Assembly: GCA_949752745.1 (NCBI GenBank)
Contig: OX457027.1
Coordinates: forward strand, 58,222,053-58,286,052
Direction of reading: 5' to 3'
Length of the DNA: 64,000 bases
From: Protula sp. h YS-2021
Lineage: Eukaryota; Annelida; Polychaeta; Sabellida; Serpulidae
In this document: piece by piece, positions 22,919 through 48,000 of the stretch
Layout: the number at the start of each line of letters is the position of its first letter
How positions within the stretch are numbered: position 1 is the stretch's first letter
The notes under the pieces: generated by a model
The model's database searches: none
What the model saw: only the letters and a program-made list of their open reading frames with translations
Told to the model about the DNA's origin: nothing
Program-made: the position numbers and the translations under genes

Positions 22919-25716
22919 CATGTACTCATGACCGCATAGTGTCAGTGGGTGATTCTCATGGAAAATTTGAAAGGAAGACATTTCAGAACCAAATTTTAAG
23001 AAGCTTGAATGTTAGTAGCTCCCTTTTTCGAAAAGACAACGGGGCTGATGGTGGTAACGATTCTGTGCATCTCCACCCGTCTTAACTCTATATTTACCAG
23101 AACTGGCATTTAACAACTGTGAAGATTACACTGTGAGTTTATGTTTCAGTGAGCCAGCCGAGTAAAAACTGTTCCGTAATTTTTGAAGTTTCGAACACGG
23201 TTAACAGTCAAGGGTGAAAATGAATCATTTAGTTCCAGTAAATTGTGGTCTGATGATCTGGTCGTTCAAGTGTCTGAACAGTTCCTCCTTTAATTTCGAA
23301 CTATTGATTGTGTTATCATGTGAAACAGTTGCTACATTTTTGCCTTCTTCCTCAAAATTAAAAAAAATTGACTGTATAACTTAAAGAAAGAAAAGATACA
23401 AACGACTTACAGGAATAGATATATATTGAATTATTAAATGTGTTTTATCAGTAATAAACAATTGAATGACCTTCTTTTATTTAATTTTTATACACCAAGG
23501 CATTTCATTAAATTGTATTTGTAAACTAGAAATGTGTCTGCCGGAGCACGAATGACCCTCCTGCGGTTACCAGTTCATGAAACGAGAACCTCACGAGACC
23601 AACATTTTAAAGAGACGTTTACAGAAACAGATAACTTACTCCAACTTCGGCTCCTTTCTCACTCGTTTCCCAAGGCATCATGATCCGAGAAACAGTTGAT
23701 GACACGGGTTTTTTTATTGCAAATCTGGTGATGCTAGCCAGGGAAAACCCCAATCTATACCGCTGTATAACCTTCATGACCAAGTTGCTTTTTTGTTTAT
23801 TTTTTTTTTTTTTTTTTTTTCAGCACTAAGGTCAAAGTTATAACCTCATACAATGGAGACGACGGGTGAGCGCGGCTCATTTGGTTACAACATTTGGTAA
23901 ACAACACAATACAATAAAAAGGAAGTCCATAATAATAAGCGGTGCACAGATTCAACGTATATTTGTTGGTACAGTGTAAAATTAAGGTTGTCAAAACCAA
24001 AATTCGACTCATCTCCATCCTTTCGACAACTCCGTTCCAATCTTTCTGGTGGACGAAATAATTAACAAAAAAAAACAAAACAAAACAAAACAACCAAAAA
24101 AAAAACAACAACAATGAGAGGCGCACATCTTCAACGTCGCTGTTCATTCAAAACATGCTTGAAGTTCCTTCATCTAAATTCTAGCAACGGATAAACTTCA
24201 CAATTCTCCCATGAATACGCTTTTAAAATATGACTAGCCTTTTGAGGAACAGATAAACGTGTTTACAAAAGAAAAGACACACATTCAATGTACGAGATTC
24301 CCAATATGTGTGCTACATTAAAAACTGTGACAGGAGCATCCGAGGTTAGACGCATGCATGCTACACGCCTACCACGAACAAGGCAACCGCTATATGGCCC
24401 TCTGTTAAATACAGTTTACACATAATCATACAAAATAAATGAAAATGTAACAAAGAATATAGGTCTAAAGCTTTCTAGAACACCGGTGGATATTGCTGAT
24501 TTATCTAAAAATTCAACACGAAAGATTTTCGCAGTATCAATTTAAATTACAAACACTTACAAAAAGAAAAAAGATTGTAACAGTAAAAATTAAGCCCCAT
24601 AATAAAAATATAAAACTATAAGTCACATGTGAAATAATGAGCGCCTGTCACTATCCTAACTATCCTTTGGTACAAAACAAAATTTCGCCTCAAATTCTTA
24701 TCAAATCAAAAAAAGTGACCTGTCTCGTTCTGTTCTATATGAGGTAGGTGTTTCCAAAAACAGACCCACTTACATTTTTTCATAATCGAAGTTGGCATTT
24801 CAGGAGAATAAGTTACGAAATGTAAAATGTATAAATGTCACAACAAGAAAAATACATTGAATGAAAACAATTAACAATGCTTCTGATACAGGACAGTTTT
24901 CGTTGGAGCCCCGATTTTTCAAGATGGCCCTCAGTGCCGCATAACAGAAACCACAATATGTCGTACTCGATATACATGTCACAAACAGAGCAACACTAGT
25001 TCATTGGAGTGGCAGATTATTCTGAGCCATTCTATTCAAAGCAAAATTAACATCGCTCTTATCATTCAGTAATATTTTGACAGTTACTTTCTGATACATT
25101 CCAAGGGAAAATCTCACACCGTTTGTTGTATGCTTCGCACAAGACGCCACTTTTCTCAATACTTATTTTCAATACTCATTTTTCTAACATGTTTTTGGAT
25201 ATATTTAACAGTTTATTTATGCCACTCATGGCCATTCTTGCTGCTTTCCACACAAATGAAAATGCATAAAGCACAAAGTATCCGGTATGATGCACAGAGG
25301 TAATTTATTCCTTAACAAAATATAGTGGGACTTAAGTATATGACCGCCTGCAGAAAAAAGCACTTTTGCAGAAAAGGACCACTTTGCCACAGACCCGCTC
25401 TAATAGCCTTCAGTTGTGAAGAATCCAACAAATAATATCATCCCATAAATTGAACACTTCAGTTTAGTCCCACTATTAGTCTATTTCTCCACTGTGCGTC
25501 GAACCGTTAATCCATGCACTGATATGGATTGAAGGACACGTTTGATAACAAAACATGTGCAGCTCATATAATGTGTTCAATATTTCCAACAAAAAAAATC
25601 TATTAAGCATTTTGAGACTTGTAAAACTTTTTTTGTACAATTAAAATGGTTGCTTCATCACGATACATTTCAGAAATATTTCTGACTAGAAATCAAAGAT
25701 TTTCAGTATTAAGAAA
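22919..25716. other. Intergenic region between convergent INTS8 and sorting nexin
   Basis: This holds the two 3' untranslated regions. An AATAAA on + near 23453 is a candidate poly(A) signal for INTS8; TTTATT on + near 25300 and 23786 are candidates for the minus-strand sorting nexin. A T run at 23799-23820 and AAAAC-rich sequence at 24065-24110 are low complexity. No further gene is seen. Confidence 0.5.
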
Positions 25717-28700
25717 TTAGCCAAGAGACTGCAGTACCTTCTGATGAACGATATCTTGTAACGACTCATTGCTATCAGTGAAATTTGGTTTGCTTGTGAT
25801 TTCCTTAAGCCTGGCTTCCAAGTCCTGCTTTTCTCTACCTAAATTCCAACTGAGTCTTATGCAGAAATTTAATAATGGCAATAAAAGTTTATTATCATCA
25901 CTTGTGTGAATTGATTTAATAGCTACACGTGAACACATATATGACTGCTCATCGTTACTACAATTAACGTAACAATACGTAAGAGTACACAAGGTAAGCA
26001 CAGTATGAGCATGAGCATCGCACAGTACTTTTCGTTGAATTTCTAGTACCTTTCTTAGCACAACTATTGCAAGGGGAAACTTATTTTTCACTATTAAATC
26101 ACAGGCTTTTTTCCAGTCATCCTCATAAAAGAACGGCGCGAACGGTGGCGACAGCCGCACTTCCGGTACCATTGCGAGGTGGCTGAGATATTGCTCAAAC
26201 GCTCTACTGCGTTCTGCAATATTTTTTGCTTTAAAATTCCCGGCCAGGAGTTTCTTTGGAAAATTCACAGCCCGCATGACATGAGGGAAAGCCTTCTTCA
26301 TATCGGAGTTTAGTTTCTCGAACTTCGAGTAACGCTTTTCAATACTGACTGGATTCAAGTCGTGCACAGCGTTTCTTAACAGGATAGTATACATCTGCAA
26401 AATAAACAAAACGTCCTTATTTCAGTATTTCAGTACGGATTGTTTTAGGCGCCCATGATTAGGTGACTGGGAAGGATTTCATCTCTTCCAGGTTCTAGTT
26501 TCGTTGGCTTCGACACCCAAGCACAACATACACTCCGCAAACAACCCGGAATCACACAAACCTTTCCACACGTAAACACCTGTTTTTTAATGAAACGCGA
26601 GAATTTATCCTTTCATAATAACTAATTTTACAATCACTAACAAAATAAAATTAAAGCTTTCATGAAACTGGCAAGTAACCTGGGACATGATTTAACACTA
26701 TTGTCTTGTAAGCATGCTCGTGTGACAAAATCATCATACAAATATATTATTATACATGAATTGGTCAAAATTAACTTGACTGAAATTACCACAAACTTAG
26801 ATTTGCCGGAGGAAACTATTTTGGCATCTATGACTTCAAAATTAATTTTGGAAGGCACTCTGCTGAAATGCCTTGTTAGATCATTCTGCGAGAACAGTTC
26901 TGCCTCGGGAGCATTGACTTCTGTATCTGAAAACATATAAAAGTTAATACCGTACTATAGAAACAATGTATTTGTGGTTTTTAGATTCTTCTTTTCATCC
27001 TTAGAAACACAAAATTGGGTTTCGATTCACCCACTACCTGTTCTTCAACCTGCACATAATTTCACCAATTATTTCTCACCGACAGACAATGATTTCTTAT
27101 ATTCATTAAATACATGTTAAACACTGTATAATGTTGACAAACAAGGATTTCGATTTAATATATTACAGCGTCGCTTTCCTTTTCTTCAACACAACAGCTT
27201 TCAACAAAATTAGATTTCAGCCTTTTCCCGGTACAGCACAACCTGGTCCCAATATTTTCAAACAGTGAAAAAAAAATTTTACCATAGCTAAAATATGGTT
27301 TATTCAACTAGATATAATACTTGAAACTGTATTATTTCAGAGTGAATGCCTTTGACTTATCTAAAATTATGTAAAGAATAATTGTGTATTGGCAATGTGG
27401 CAACAAAAACAACTAAATCATGATTGAAAATATGTAGAAGAAATGTCAATATAATCCACATGGAATGTCAACTGAAGTCTATTTTCACCACTCCAAGTAA
27501 CAGTCACGATGATTGATCGGTTCCTAACAATATGAAACCAACCCGTGAAATATTGTCATTATTAATGTAGTTTTGAAGCGGTGGCGGCATTATATGGTTG
27601 GCAACATAGTATTGGTTTACCAGCAGTTTGAAAGGATGGCACACTGGCAAGTGTTACGCAATTCGGCCTTACCGACCTTTTTTCAGCTTGGGAATCATGA
27701 AAATGTAGATTGCAAATCGCTCGTCCCAATGGACCCTTTGTATATTTAATACAGCTAGAAAATGAGTAGTCTCAGCGGAAGCTCTTAATTTTCCTGAGAT
27801 AGAAAGAGCCCAAGGTCCAGTTGTAGCGAACTAGCTAGGGAAAGACTATGAGCTTCTCGAATCCCTTTCTTTGTTATTATTTCAACACCCTTTCAGAGTG
27901 CAGCATCTAGATTACTGTAATTTCCTGTGTATAACCCGCGGGTTATGCATCGATTTTACATACAAAACACCCGGGTGCGGGTTATACACAGGAACTGGTA
28001 ATTCACCGATTTTACTTAAATAAAAAAAACACTTCATTTCGGGATATTTAAAAATCATAATCATTACGGATATCTTAAGAAAGTGGGCAATAATATTTTG
28101 TTTTGACTTTTAAGTGTCCAAATGAACTATATGATATAGATTTATCATGCCAAAAATGAAAAGCATAAAAGCGTATCACTGCACAATTAAAATGGTATAC
28201 ATTTACAAAAATACACAACTTGACTAAACATCTAGGGTGCGGCTTATGCACCAGTGCGGGTTACACACCCAATTCAAAAATATTTTTCTTCATTTTCAAG
28301 AGGTGCGGGTTATACACCAGAAATTACAGCAACTACAAGAAACAACAAAGTAGAAAAGAAGCATGCGGCAAAAGCAAGCGTAAAGTATTAAGAAATTAAA
28401 TCAAAGCTAAAACAGGTGTAGTACAGTAAGCGAATATACGAGAAAAATGTTAAAACAGACACAAAGATCTAGTGCATTAAAATACTAAATCGCAAAGCTA
28501 AGTAGTTAGGCGCAGGGAAAATTAAGTAGAAGTACTGAATTCGTTAATAGCACAGGAAACTGAAGGATTGTCAAAATCAGACGCGGTTCTTGTAAACTTT
28601 TCGTTTCCTGTACCAGCCAAGGCACCTCACTACGAATGTAAAAAAAGGAAACCGGATTTTTATTGCTTCCATAATCTACTCATACAAATAACACGGTCAC

Positions 28701-29829
28701 ACCGTATTACTTAAAATAAGAATTCTGAAGCAAATAAGAAACCATATGTTTTCTGGAAGGCTATTATGGAACAGATTACCGATAAATCGAATGTGACAGA
28801 AATCATTTTTTCCCATTATTTTATTACCTGGTGCAGGGATGGGTCGGGTTCCCCGGGTCCCCGTCAAAAATTTTAAACCCCGGATTTGAAATTTGACCCC
28901 GGGGCCCCGTCACATATTTAAATAAATAATTTTTATATTTACAAAAAAAATAACATAATGAATAAAAATAATACAAAACAAGCCATCATCGAAGGCGCAG
29001 ACCCCAACCGAACATAACAAGTCGCAATTTTGGCAATTTTTGACCAATTTGAAAAATAATACGATGTTGCACAACTTCAATATATATATTCACTGTGCAA
29101 GGTAGCATATGCCTAGGATAAATAGTTTCGGAGAACTCGCGTGGAAAGCAACCAAGTCTTACATTGCAGTGATCTCAAAAAATCACAATTTTTGACAAGT
29201 CCATTTTCGCAGTTTGTGGCCGATTTGAAAAATAACACGACGTTGCACAACTTCAATATATATATTTTCACTGTACAAAGTTGCATATGCCTAGGGTAAA
29301 TAGTTTCGGAGAACTCGCGTGGCAGCCACCTAAGTCTCACATTACAGTTATCTAAAAAATTGGCAATTTTTGACAAGTCGCCATTTTGGAAGATACCGAA
29401 CTCGAACAGGAGAAAAGTGGGATATGAATGGTTAAAAAAGACTTCAAATCATAAACTAGTCTATTTTATGATAACAATTTGAAGTGTTCATTAAAGAGTG
29501 ACGAAACTTAGGACTACCATATCATCATAGACAATTGGAGATGATTTGCTATATCTGTTTTTTAAATTTTGCGTTGCAAAATGTAGAATTACACGCATTT
29601 CTTTCCAGGAGCCTCAATAATTCTTAATTAAGTTTTTTGGAGTTAAAATAATCTAGTAACCTGAAGTAAAGTTTTGAAAATTGATAAAGCTAAGATTTGT
29701 TCGATATTTAAGATCTCAGAATAATTGGTCAAGATTGTCAATTACCTACACAGTTCCTATGGAAATAAAAGCTTGACATCAGTTAACAGTTTAACTATAT
29801 TTTGGAAGAATCATATGCAGGTACCACAT

Positions 29830-29909
<80 letters not shown>

Positions 29910-31111
29910 GCATTTTAAAAGCTTCTCCGCAATAGCGTTCGCTTTTACAAATCACACAGACAAGCATTTTTCATGAAAAAGCATTGAAATGATTCAAATG
30001 AATTCTTTTAACTGTGATTTGAAGCTCTAGAGACACATGCTGACAAAACGCGTCAAATTTCCGATAAAGTGCAAGAAAATAGAATTGTGATGTTTACCCT
30101 CATCATTTCTTTTTAATGTACACCAAAAACGCAGTCGAAACGGTAACTCTATCGGAAAGGGCTGAAAGTACGAATTGGCTTATTTCAAGTTGAAATTTCC
30201 AACAGTTCTAATTTACGGTAGTCCCAGCGGACCCTTTCTATCTTCCTAGGACAGAAAGGGTCACAGTTCCTGCAATAGAAATGGCCATTGATCTCAATTT
30301 TCGAGGCTCTGGATCTTTCCGCGCACATGCAAGGACACAGAGGCTCGAACTGGCAGGCTTTTTCTTTAAAAGCATACTGAGAAGTAACCTGGCGCATTAT
30401 TTTCAACCTCAGCGGAACTCCCTAACTAGAGTAAAGCGTGGTTTTTCAACTGTGGATTCACTGTTGTTGTGTGCGATAATGAGGGATTCGATATCTTGAT
30501 CTCAAGAAAACACATATTTTTCTCAGTGAAAAATTGTTATCTGACATGAAACTTATGCGCCATAATTTAAAATTGGGCCATTTATGTGATGCACCCTTTC
30601 CGAAATAACGCCGTTGGCCCCAGTCGTGCGCCGAGTCGTGCGCCGAAAATTGACATCAATGACATTCCCTATTATAGGAACTATGACTCTTGCTGTCATA
30701 AGAAGACCGCAAGAGTCATCTAGGACTAAATTTACGGTAACTATTTGTTCTCCTCTAGCTCTCTAGCTCCAAGAAGTCCTCCGCTACTGGGTTTCTGATA
30801 AATAAATATAGCAAGTATAAATAATGAAGAGCTGACCTGGAGCTACTTCTTCTCCCCCTTGTCCCTGCTTAAAGTGATTTTTCCAAGATGCCAGTGACTC
30901 TTTCTAGGTGTACGAATAATAAAGCAGTGTAGCGTTTTAACATACCTTTGTGCCCTTCGGTGTCATCTTCGAGCGATAAACTACCCATGTTTTCCCAAAC
31001 ATCTTCATTTTCATCTGCCAATGATCCTTCATTATCGCTCGGTTCTGCAGAGGCATTAGGTAAACCAGGCGCATTTTGTAGTTCATTCCCTCGTTTAAAG
31101 AACTTAAGCAT
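25717..31111 (-). CDS. SNX20/SNX21-like sorting nexin (PX plus PXB domains)
   Basis: Exons in transcription order are 31111-30946, 26926-26790 and 26394-25717. They join in phase to 326 residues, close to vertebrate SNX20 (about 316). Residues 1-55 are acidic and disordered after MLKFFKRGNE. The PX domain covers about 85-192 and keeps EKRYSKFEKLN (R122 is the usual phosphoinositide-binding Arg), the NFPKKLL loop and AERSRAFEQYLSHL. A helical C-terminal PXB-type region follows, ending near VLQSLG. SNX20/21 bind phosphoinositides on endosomes; vertebrate SNX20 sorts PSGL-1. The second exon supplies the first PX strand (INFEVIDAKIVSSGKSKFV). Intron 1 (26927-30945) is filled with repeats. The gene is tail to tail with INTS8 and head to head with PHAF1. 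Whether it corresponds to SNX20 or SNX21 cannot be decided; it is probably the single invertebrate precursor of both. Confidence 0.93.
27915..28329. mobile_element. MITE with TATAACCCGC termini
   Basis: CTGTAATTTCCTGTGTATAA at the left end is matched by the inverted TTATACACCAGAAATTACAG at the right end. Internal GTGCGGGTTATACAC and GTGCGGCTTATGCACC blocks repeat the same motif in both directions. It has no coding capacity. It lies in intron 1 of the sorting nexin gene. A superfamily cannot be fixed; pogo- or hAT-derived are both possible. Confidence 0.8.
28840..28925. repeat. GC-rich block with CAGGGATGGGT start, possible hAT relic
   Basis: CAGGGATGGGTCGGGTTCCC is followed by alternating GGGGTC/GACCCC-type palindromic runs. 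The CAGGGATGGG start resembles hAT termini. No matching right end was found. Confidence 0.35.
29017..29385 (+). repeat. Tandem repeat, about 178-bp unit, two copies plus a stub
   Basis: ACAAGTC starts recur at 29017, 29195 and 29373. Each unit carries GATTTGAAAAATAA, ACGATGTTGCACAACTTCAA, AGCATATGCCTAGG-type sequence and AGTTTCGGAGAACTCGCGTGG. The middle part is shared with the MITE at 15789-15960. It lies in the sorting nexin intron 1. Confidence 0.9.
29833..29908 (+). repeat. (TA)n followed by (AAT)n microsatellite
   Basis: A pure TA run passes directly into AAT units, in the sorting nexin intron 1. Confidence 0.98.
30200..30785 (+). repeat. Family A copy in sorting nexin intron 1
   Basis: It matches 55130-55640 in the same orientation block by block: AGCGGACCCTTTCTATCTTC, GACAGAAAGGGTCACAGTTC, TCGAGGCTCT, ATTGGGCCATTTATGTGATG and GACTCTTGCTGTCATAAGAA. 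It is non-coding. Confidence 0.85.
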
Positions 31112-32509
31112 ATCTACAAGGGACTTGCTATCCCCAGATCGTTCGGTAGATGGTAAATTGACTCCTTTTATTTATTTGTTCAGTTGTTTTTCTGTTTACG
31201 GAAATGACTTCGGGATAAAGGTATCACATGTTTTGTATCATGGTAATTTCGCTCAACAAGATAAAGATTGTGCCGCATGCTAATTTCTTTAATGCGAAAC
31301 AGAAATGATTAACTTCTCGTATATCCCAAACTGAAGAAAAGCAATATTATTTCACGTCAAGGGTGATACATCTTGAATTAAGCATTGAAAAGATTAAGCA
31401 TGAATTAATAGCATTAGATATATATTACCTAACTAGGAAAAAGGAAATACCAAAATCTAAATGCCAAATATTAAATTCTAAATATGATACACTGGGTGTC
31501 TAAAAGAACGTTTCTTTCGTGTTTACAATACACAAGCCAACAATTTAATCTTGCACTTTTCATGGTTTGAAACCTTTCATGCATGCACAAAGGAACTCAG
31601 CATTTTACAATAAGCAACTAGCAACAAATTTTAGCATAATTGTTCAATATTGTAGATGTTTGCCACCCGGCAAAATGTTGAATTCTGCTGTGTGACTATC
31701 ACAGATTAACCGAAAAAAAACAAATTTTTATTTAACCTTTGACATTATTCACTAACGTGGATATTTATATACAAATATGGGTTAAGACACTATGAATAGT
31801 CCATGCATAAAGGCAAATGCAAAACTAGAACCGTATTTCACTAGCGAAATGTTAAACACTTGACAAAAATTAAAACGCAAAAATACTTCCTTCAATGGGT
31901 TATTTCTTGAATAATATAAAGTATTTTACAACATGCATACAATGTGTTATACACCTATATATCGAGCTTATGGCACAACATGCATGCTTATAATATTGTA
32001 AAAAAAGAAAAAAACTATATAGGTTGATAACTAAATACCAGCTAAATATATAGCAAACAACACAGCTTGAATACGTCTTATAAGCCGAGTAGTGTTTGGT
32101 ATTTGTTGAAATAAGGTTTGATTGACTGATCAGACATTTCCCAGACTGTTTACGCAGTAAGAGCTCGCACAAAGCTGAGCATCTGTGTGGTGTTCTGTGC
32201 TGTACATTAAATGCTCCGCATTTACTTGCAAAAATACACTCTTTTCACATGGCGTTTTAACAAACATGACATGACATGCACACGTTCAGATCAAGCTCTT
32301 TATGAGTCCCAAGATTCATGGTCCTAGTGCCCATAGTGTCAGAGAAGAAGAAGATACAAAAATCGGAAAAGTGTCAAGAAGAAAAAAAGGACGAACGGCT
32401 GCTCACACAAATTCATATAACCCTTGCAGACTAACAGCTTGTCAAGTGTTAATAATGTCAGTGGTTCGAAAACTATTACGTGATTTACATTCATGTCTCT
32501 TTCTCTCTC

Positions 32510-32559
<50 letters not shown>

Positions 32560-32575
32560 TCTCTCTCTCTATCGC

Positions 32576-32624
<49 letters not shown>

Positions 32625-32625
32625 C

Positions 32626-32707
<82 letters not shown>

Positions 32708-32711
32708 GTAT

Positions 32712-32747
<36 letters not shown>

Positions 32748-33503
32748 TTATCTTTTTACCTAACTATCTATTAATCTCTCTCTTTATCTCCCCCATATCT
32801 ATTACGACAAATACATACCCACGCATGTTTTTTCTAGGCAAATGAGTCCCCAAATTTCTTTCGTAGAATAACTTCTTTGGAAAATTACCAACTGTTCCCA
32901 GTAGCATAACTCCTTTTGAAAAAGTCTAAAGTATAAAAAAATGGCGTGTATGTACAAACCAACCAGCATCACCCCTTTCCACTATTTATAGCTTTCACTC
33001 CTTCTCATTTGTCCTAATCTTGATTCTGTGTATATTCATGTTTTCGTACCAACGCATATTTCTTTTCACTGAGTTTTTTCAGGAAGTACAATTAACTCGA
33101 AGGTAAATTTACATATATATGACGCTTTTATTTACAGTCTCAAGGCAAGACTGTTGCCTGTACCATAATTGCTGGATTAAGCCTGGTTCGTAAAAAAAAA
33201 CCTTTTGAACCAGACAGTGCATCGTGTTTATCTTTGCATCATATACGGACATAGATCTTAATTTTAAAACATTGCAATGGCGGTTTCCATTTAGTGTTTA
33301 TACGATTGGGCGTTTCCACTTTTCTCACCATTGCACTTTTCGTACCGATGTTCTAGGAAGTTCATTTGTTTACATTGTCTGCGCAGACGCAAACTCATTC
33401 TTTTACGAAGAAAGAAAACAAAACTTATTGAATATATTGCAACGATTTTGAGGGGGTCTTTTCTTCAGACCAACTCCCAGATGTGAAGACTATCATTTAA
33501 GAT
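31112..33503. promoter_or_regulatory. Shared head-to-head intergenic region, sorting nexin and PHAF1
   Basis: Both start codons face away from this 2.4-kb stretch, so it must contain both promoters and 5' untranslated regions. No TATA box is convincing. It includes a large microsatellite at 32495-32752. The rest is unremarkable AT-rich sequence. The regulatory role is inferred from gene layout only. Confidence 0.45.
32495..32752 (+). repeat. (TC)n followed by (TATC)n microsatellite
   Basis: About 75 bp of TC units are followed by about 175 bp of TATC units with a few variants (CATC, TATT, TATG). Three overlapping open frames across it are artefacts of the repeat. Confidence 0.98.
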
Positions 33504-45096
<11,593 letters not shown>

Positions 45097-48000
45097 TCTC
45101 GCAGCAGACAACATTGTGTTACAGCCAAGTGCAAGTTAATTAGTAATTTCAAGTGATTGGGATCCATTATGTTTATCATGAAAAGCCGCATATTCTTAGG
45201 ACTACATAACCACAACATATGTATATTGATAGCCGGATAAAAAATTGCAAACACAAAACGCAGCATTATATCACGCATGCAAACTGCATATGCATATATC
45301 TTGTTTAAATATATATTTAATTCAGGAATAGCATAATTTACTAGTGCTGCTCGGCGTTTTTAGGAGTCATTCCGTGTGTCGAATGTCGAAATTAATGTGA
45401 TATATATTAGATACAAACCCCCAGGATGTGTGTTTCTGGTGTAAGTTGCGCAAGTCAACGTCAGTCACTGAAATAGTCTTTCAAATCCAATGCGAAGAGG
45501 CGACTAATTCTTGGAATCCGATTATCTTCAACTAGAAACAAGTCATCAGGAGTCACGTATAAATAGAACCAGCCTGCTGTGATGTATTTTTTTACCGCCA
45601 TTAGTGTTTATGGAAAATTGGGGTGTCACCTGCATTTACAGTTCTCCTATGAAAATTAAAGGTAATTGAAAATGCTGGGCAGTTTCGCTCCGATTGTATA
45701 GAATATTCGTTCTATTTAAGGCTCTACTCTTCATGCGTAACTGCATAGTGTCTGTATCTATTTTCTAAACCATTCATGTGTTTGAAGGATGAAAGAAAGA
45801 AAAGAAAAACTGTTGCGAAAATCTAACTTAAACAGTACATAAACTGTGGATAGTTATTGTGAATTTCATAACTTATTCTTAGTCATGCATATATTAAGCC
45901 ACGGTGTCTTTAAGTCATTGTGTGAGGTATTGTTTTGTTGTCGTATTTTAGGCGAATTTAAAACCATTTATTATCTTTTTACTTGTGCACAGAAAAAAAT
46001 GTAGGGTAACTGTGAGTGTTGACAAAGAAGGCCTGGTCCTAATTCTTTGTCCATATGTATATTTTATACGCAGAATATTTTTGTGTGAGTCATGCCTGTC
46101 ATAGCAAAGTGTACAATGTAGTTACTATTGGCAGATCGATGATGGCGGAGTTGCCAACAGCGCCCCCCCACCCCCCACCCCCCCCCTCCTTCCCCCCGAT
46201 GCAGGTCTGAGTGGTTTTAATAACGTAAAATCCATTACTTTGGGTACTATGTATGGCAGCTCCGTAAAATATCGAGACTTATTGCAGCCACCCACGCTAA
46301 CGATGGAATTTCTGGATCTGTATGCTTTATATATGCGAAGTTTCGTGGAAAAGTGAAATGCTAAGTACTTGCCGAAGTAACACTGCACTATTGGTAACAG
46401 CTCTGTATGACAGCCTTGTTGAGCGTTCACAGGTTCAAGTCTGGCAAATCTTCGCAATTACAACGATTAACTAAAGAATAATTCATGAATTAACCTAACA
46501 CTTTAGGCCAATATACGAATTAGCCGGATACACACATGAATTATCCCAATTGCAACCCAACATTGCCTGTGACATCTGTATATGCTGTTATATGCAGCAT
46601 GCCGTATGCCTATCCTTGGAACCTAGAACATATGTGGGAAGTGTTGTCCCAAACACAAAGCCTTATATTTTTCACATGTGCTTACTGATCGTCTATTTAA
46701 ATCGGTGTGTGGTGCCGAATTGATTTTTGATTTCGTTTTTCAGAATTGAGACAAATACAGACACCGCGCAAATAAAAAAAAAGTGAACAAAAAATCAAAG
46801 GATTTTCAAAACAAAACAGTTGCTCTGTCTTCAGTGAAAAAAATCATTCAGTAATTGATTTAAATTGATGATTGGCATATTAAAAAGTCCGAATTGCAGA
46901 GACCACGCCAGAAGTGTTTGTGCTGAAATGCTATAAAATCTGTGCCACGTGTCATTTCATGTTGTCATAGGACTCCCGAGTCATGGCTGGACTCATTTAT
47001 GAATGTGCCTATATCCGTGTACATATTTCACTGTGCATAATTATTCGTCACTTCATGTTACCAGTCAGTATCTTAGGCTATTTCGCGATTGTGAAATTTA
47101 TATATTTTAGTGTGTGTCAAACTGAAAAAGAAAACAACCAAATTTTGCATGTGATTTTATCCAAAAATATGTGGAAATTTATATATTACATAAAAAAAAC
47201 TGCATTCCTTAAAATGTACTTTAAAGTATTATATTCCATAATGCATGTGTTTTTAGTTTAAAAGGTGAAGTTTTCTATACTATATAGATAACAGATCCCC
47301 CCCCCCTCCCCCACTTCACTGTTACATCAGTGAAAATGAAACCAAACACTGTCGAGCGTTGTTAACGGTGGAGTTTTATCCTTGTAGAGTTTAGCGATCC
47401 CCCTCAGCGGGCACTGAAATAGTTTCTTCGTGCAAGAGCCATATGTTCAAGGTTGTGAGTCACACAATACTAAGTTTATTAGGTGATTGTATTCATTGCT
47501 TGGAACAAGAAAAGCTTTGTTCTGAAATTGCACTAAACCGGGTTGTTGAAGTAAATATGGAAGCTGTTAAAGGGAAAATGGAAGGAGGATGGCGGTCATC
47601 GGTCAGTACACATGTTGCTGAAGGATCGTTACTCATACTAAGAAATCATACTGACTAAAACGATGATCAGTTTTCATTTGTAATTCTTAGTGGTTTGGTT
47701 TTTCTTCCCTTTTTGGGTAAAATGACTGACCTGATCTTTTGCTGATCAACTCACATATTTCTTCTGCGTTTTTTTGTGACGCGTCTTTCAATTGTAAATA
47801 AATAAAAGACCCTGTTCATGTCTGTGGCTCTATGCAAGAAATTGTTTGTAGACATGTTGAGGGCAGAATAACTGTAGTCGTTGCCTTGCTTCTTTTCCCA
47901 GTCTTGGAAGAGCCACGTTAGAAAAAGAATCTGTGCAGTTCTCAAGGAAATCTTGGAATTTTATTCTGCCTAAAACTATTCTGGTCGTATTTGTGCTCAG

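Noticed and set aside
23797..24147. 116-codon minus-strand open frame ending in a lysine run
   Set aside because: The lysines are the T-run; the frame lies in the probable 3' untranslated region of the sorting nexin gene.
26662..26940. Plus-strand open frame of 92 codons
   Set aside because: It is the antisense shadow of sorting nexin exon 2 and its flanks.
29725..29976. Open frame with IYIYIY and NNNN runs
   Set aside because: It is a product of the TA and AAT microsatellite; no splice context or family features.
32302..32845. Three overlapping open frames rich in LSLS and IYLS
   Set aside because: They are translations of the TC and TATC microsatellite.
46983..47261. 92-codon hydrophobic open frame
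   Set aside because: AT-rich sequence gives such frames by chance; no conserved motif.
47443..47658. 71-codon open frame in the region after PHAF1
   Set aside because: Looks protein-like in places, but no splice partners, no recognisable family and no supporting context.
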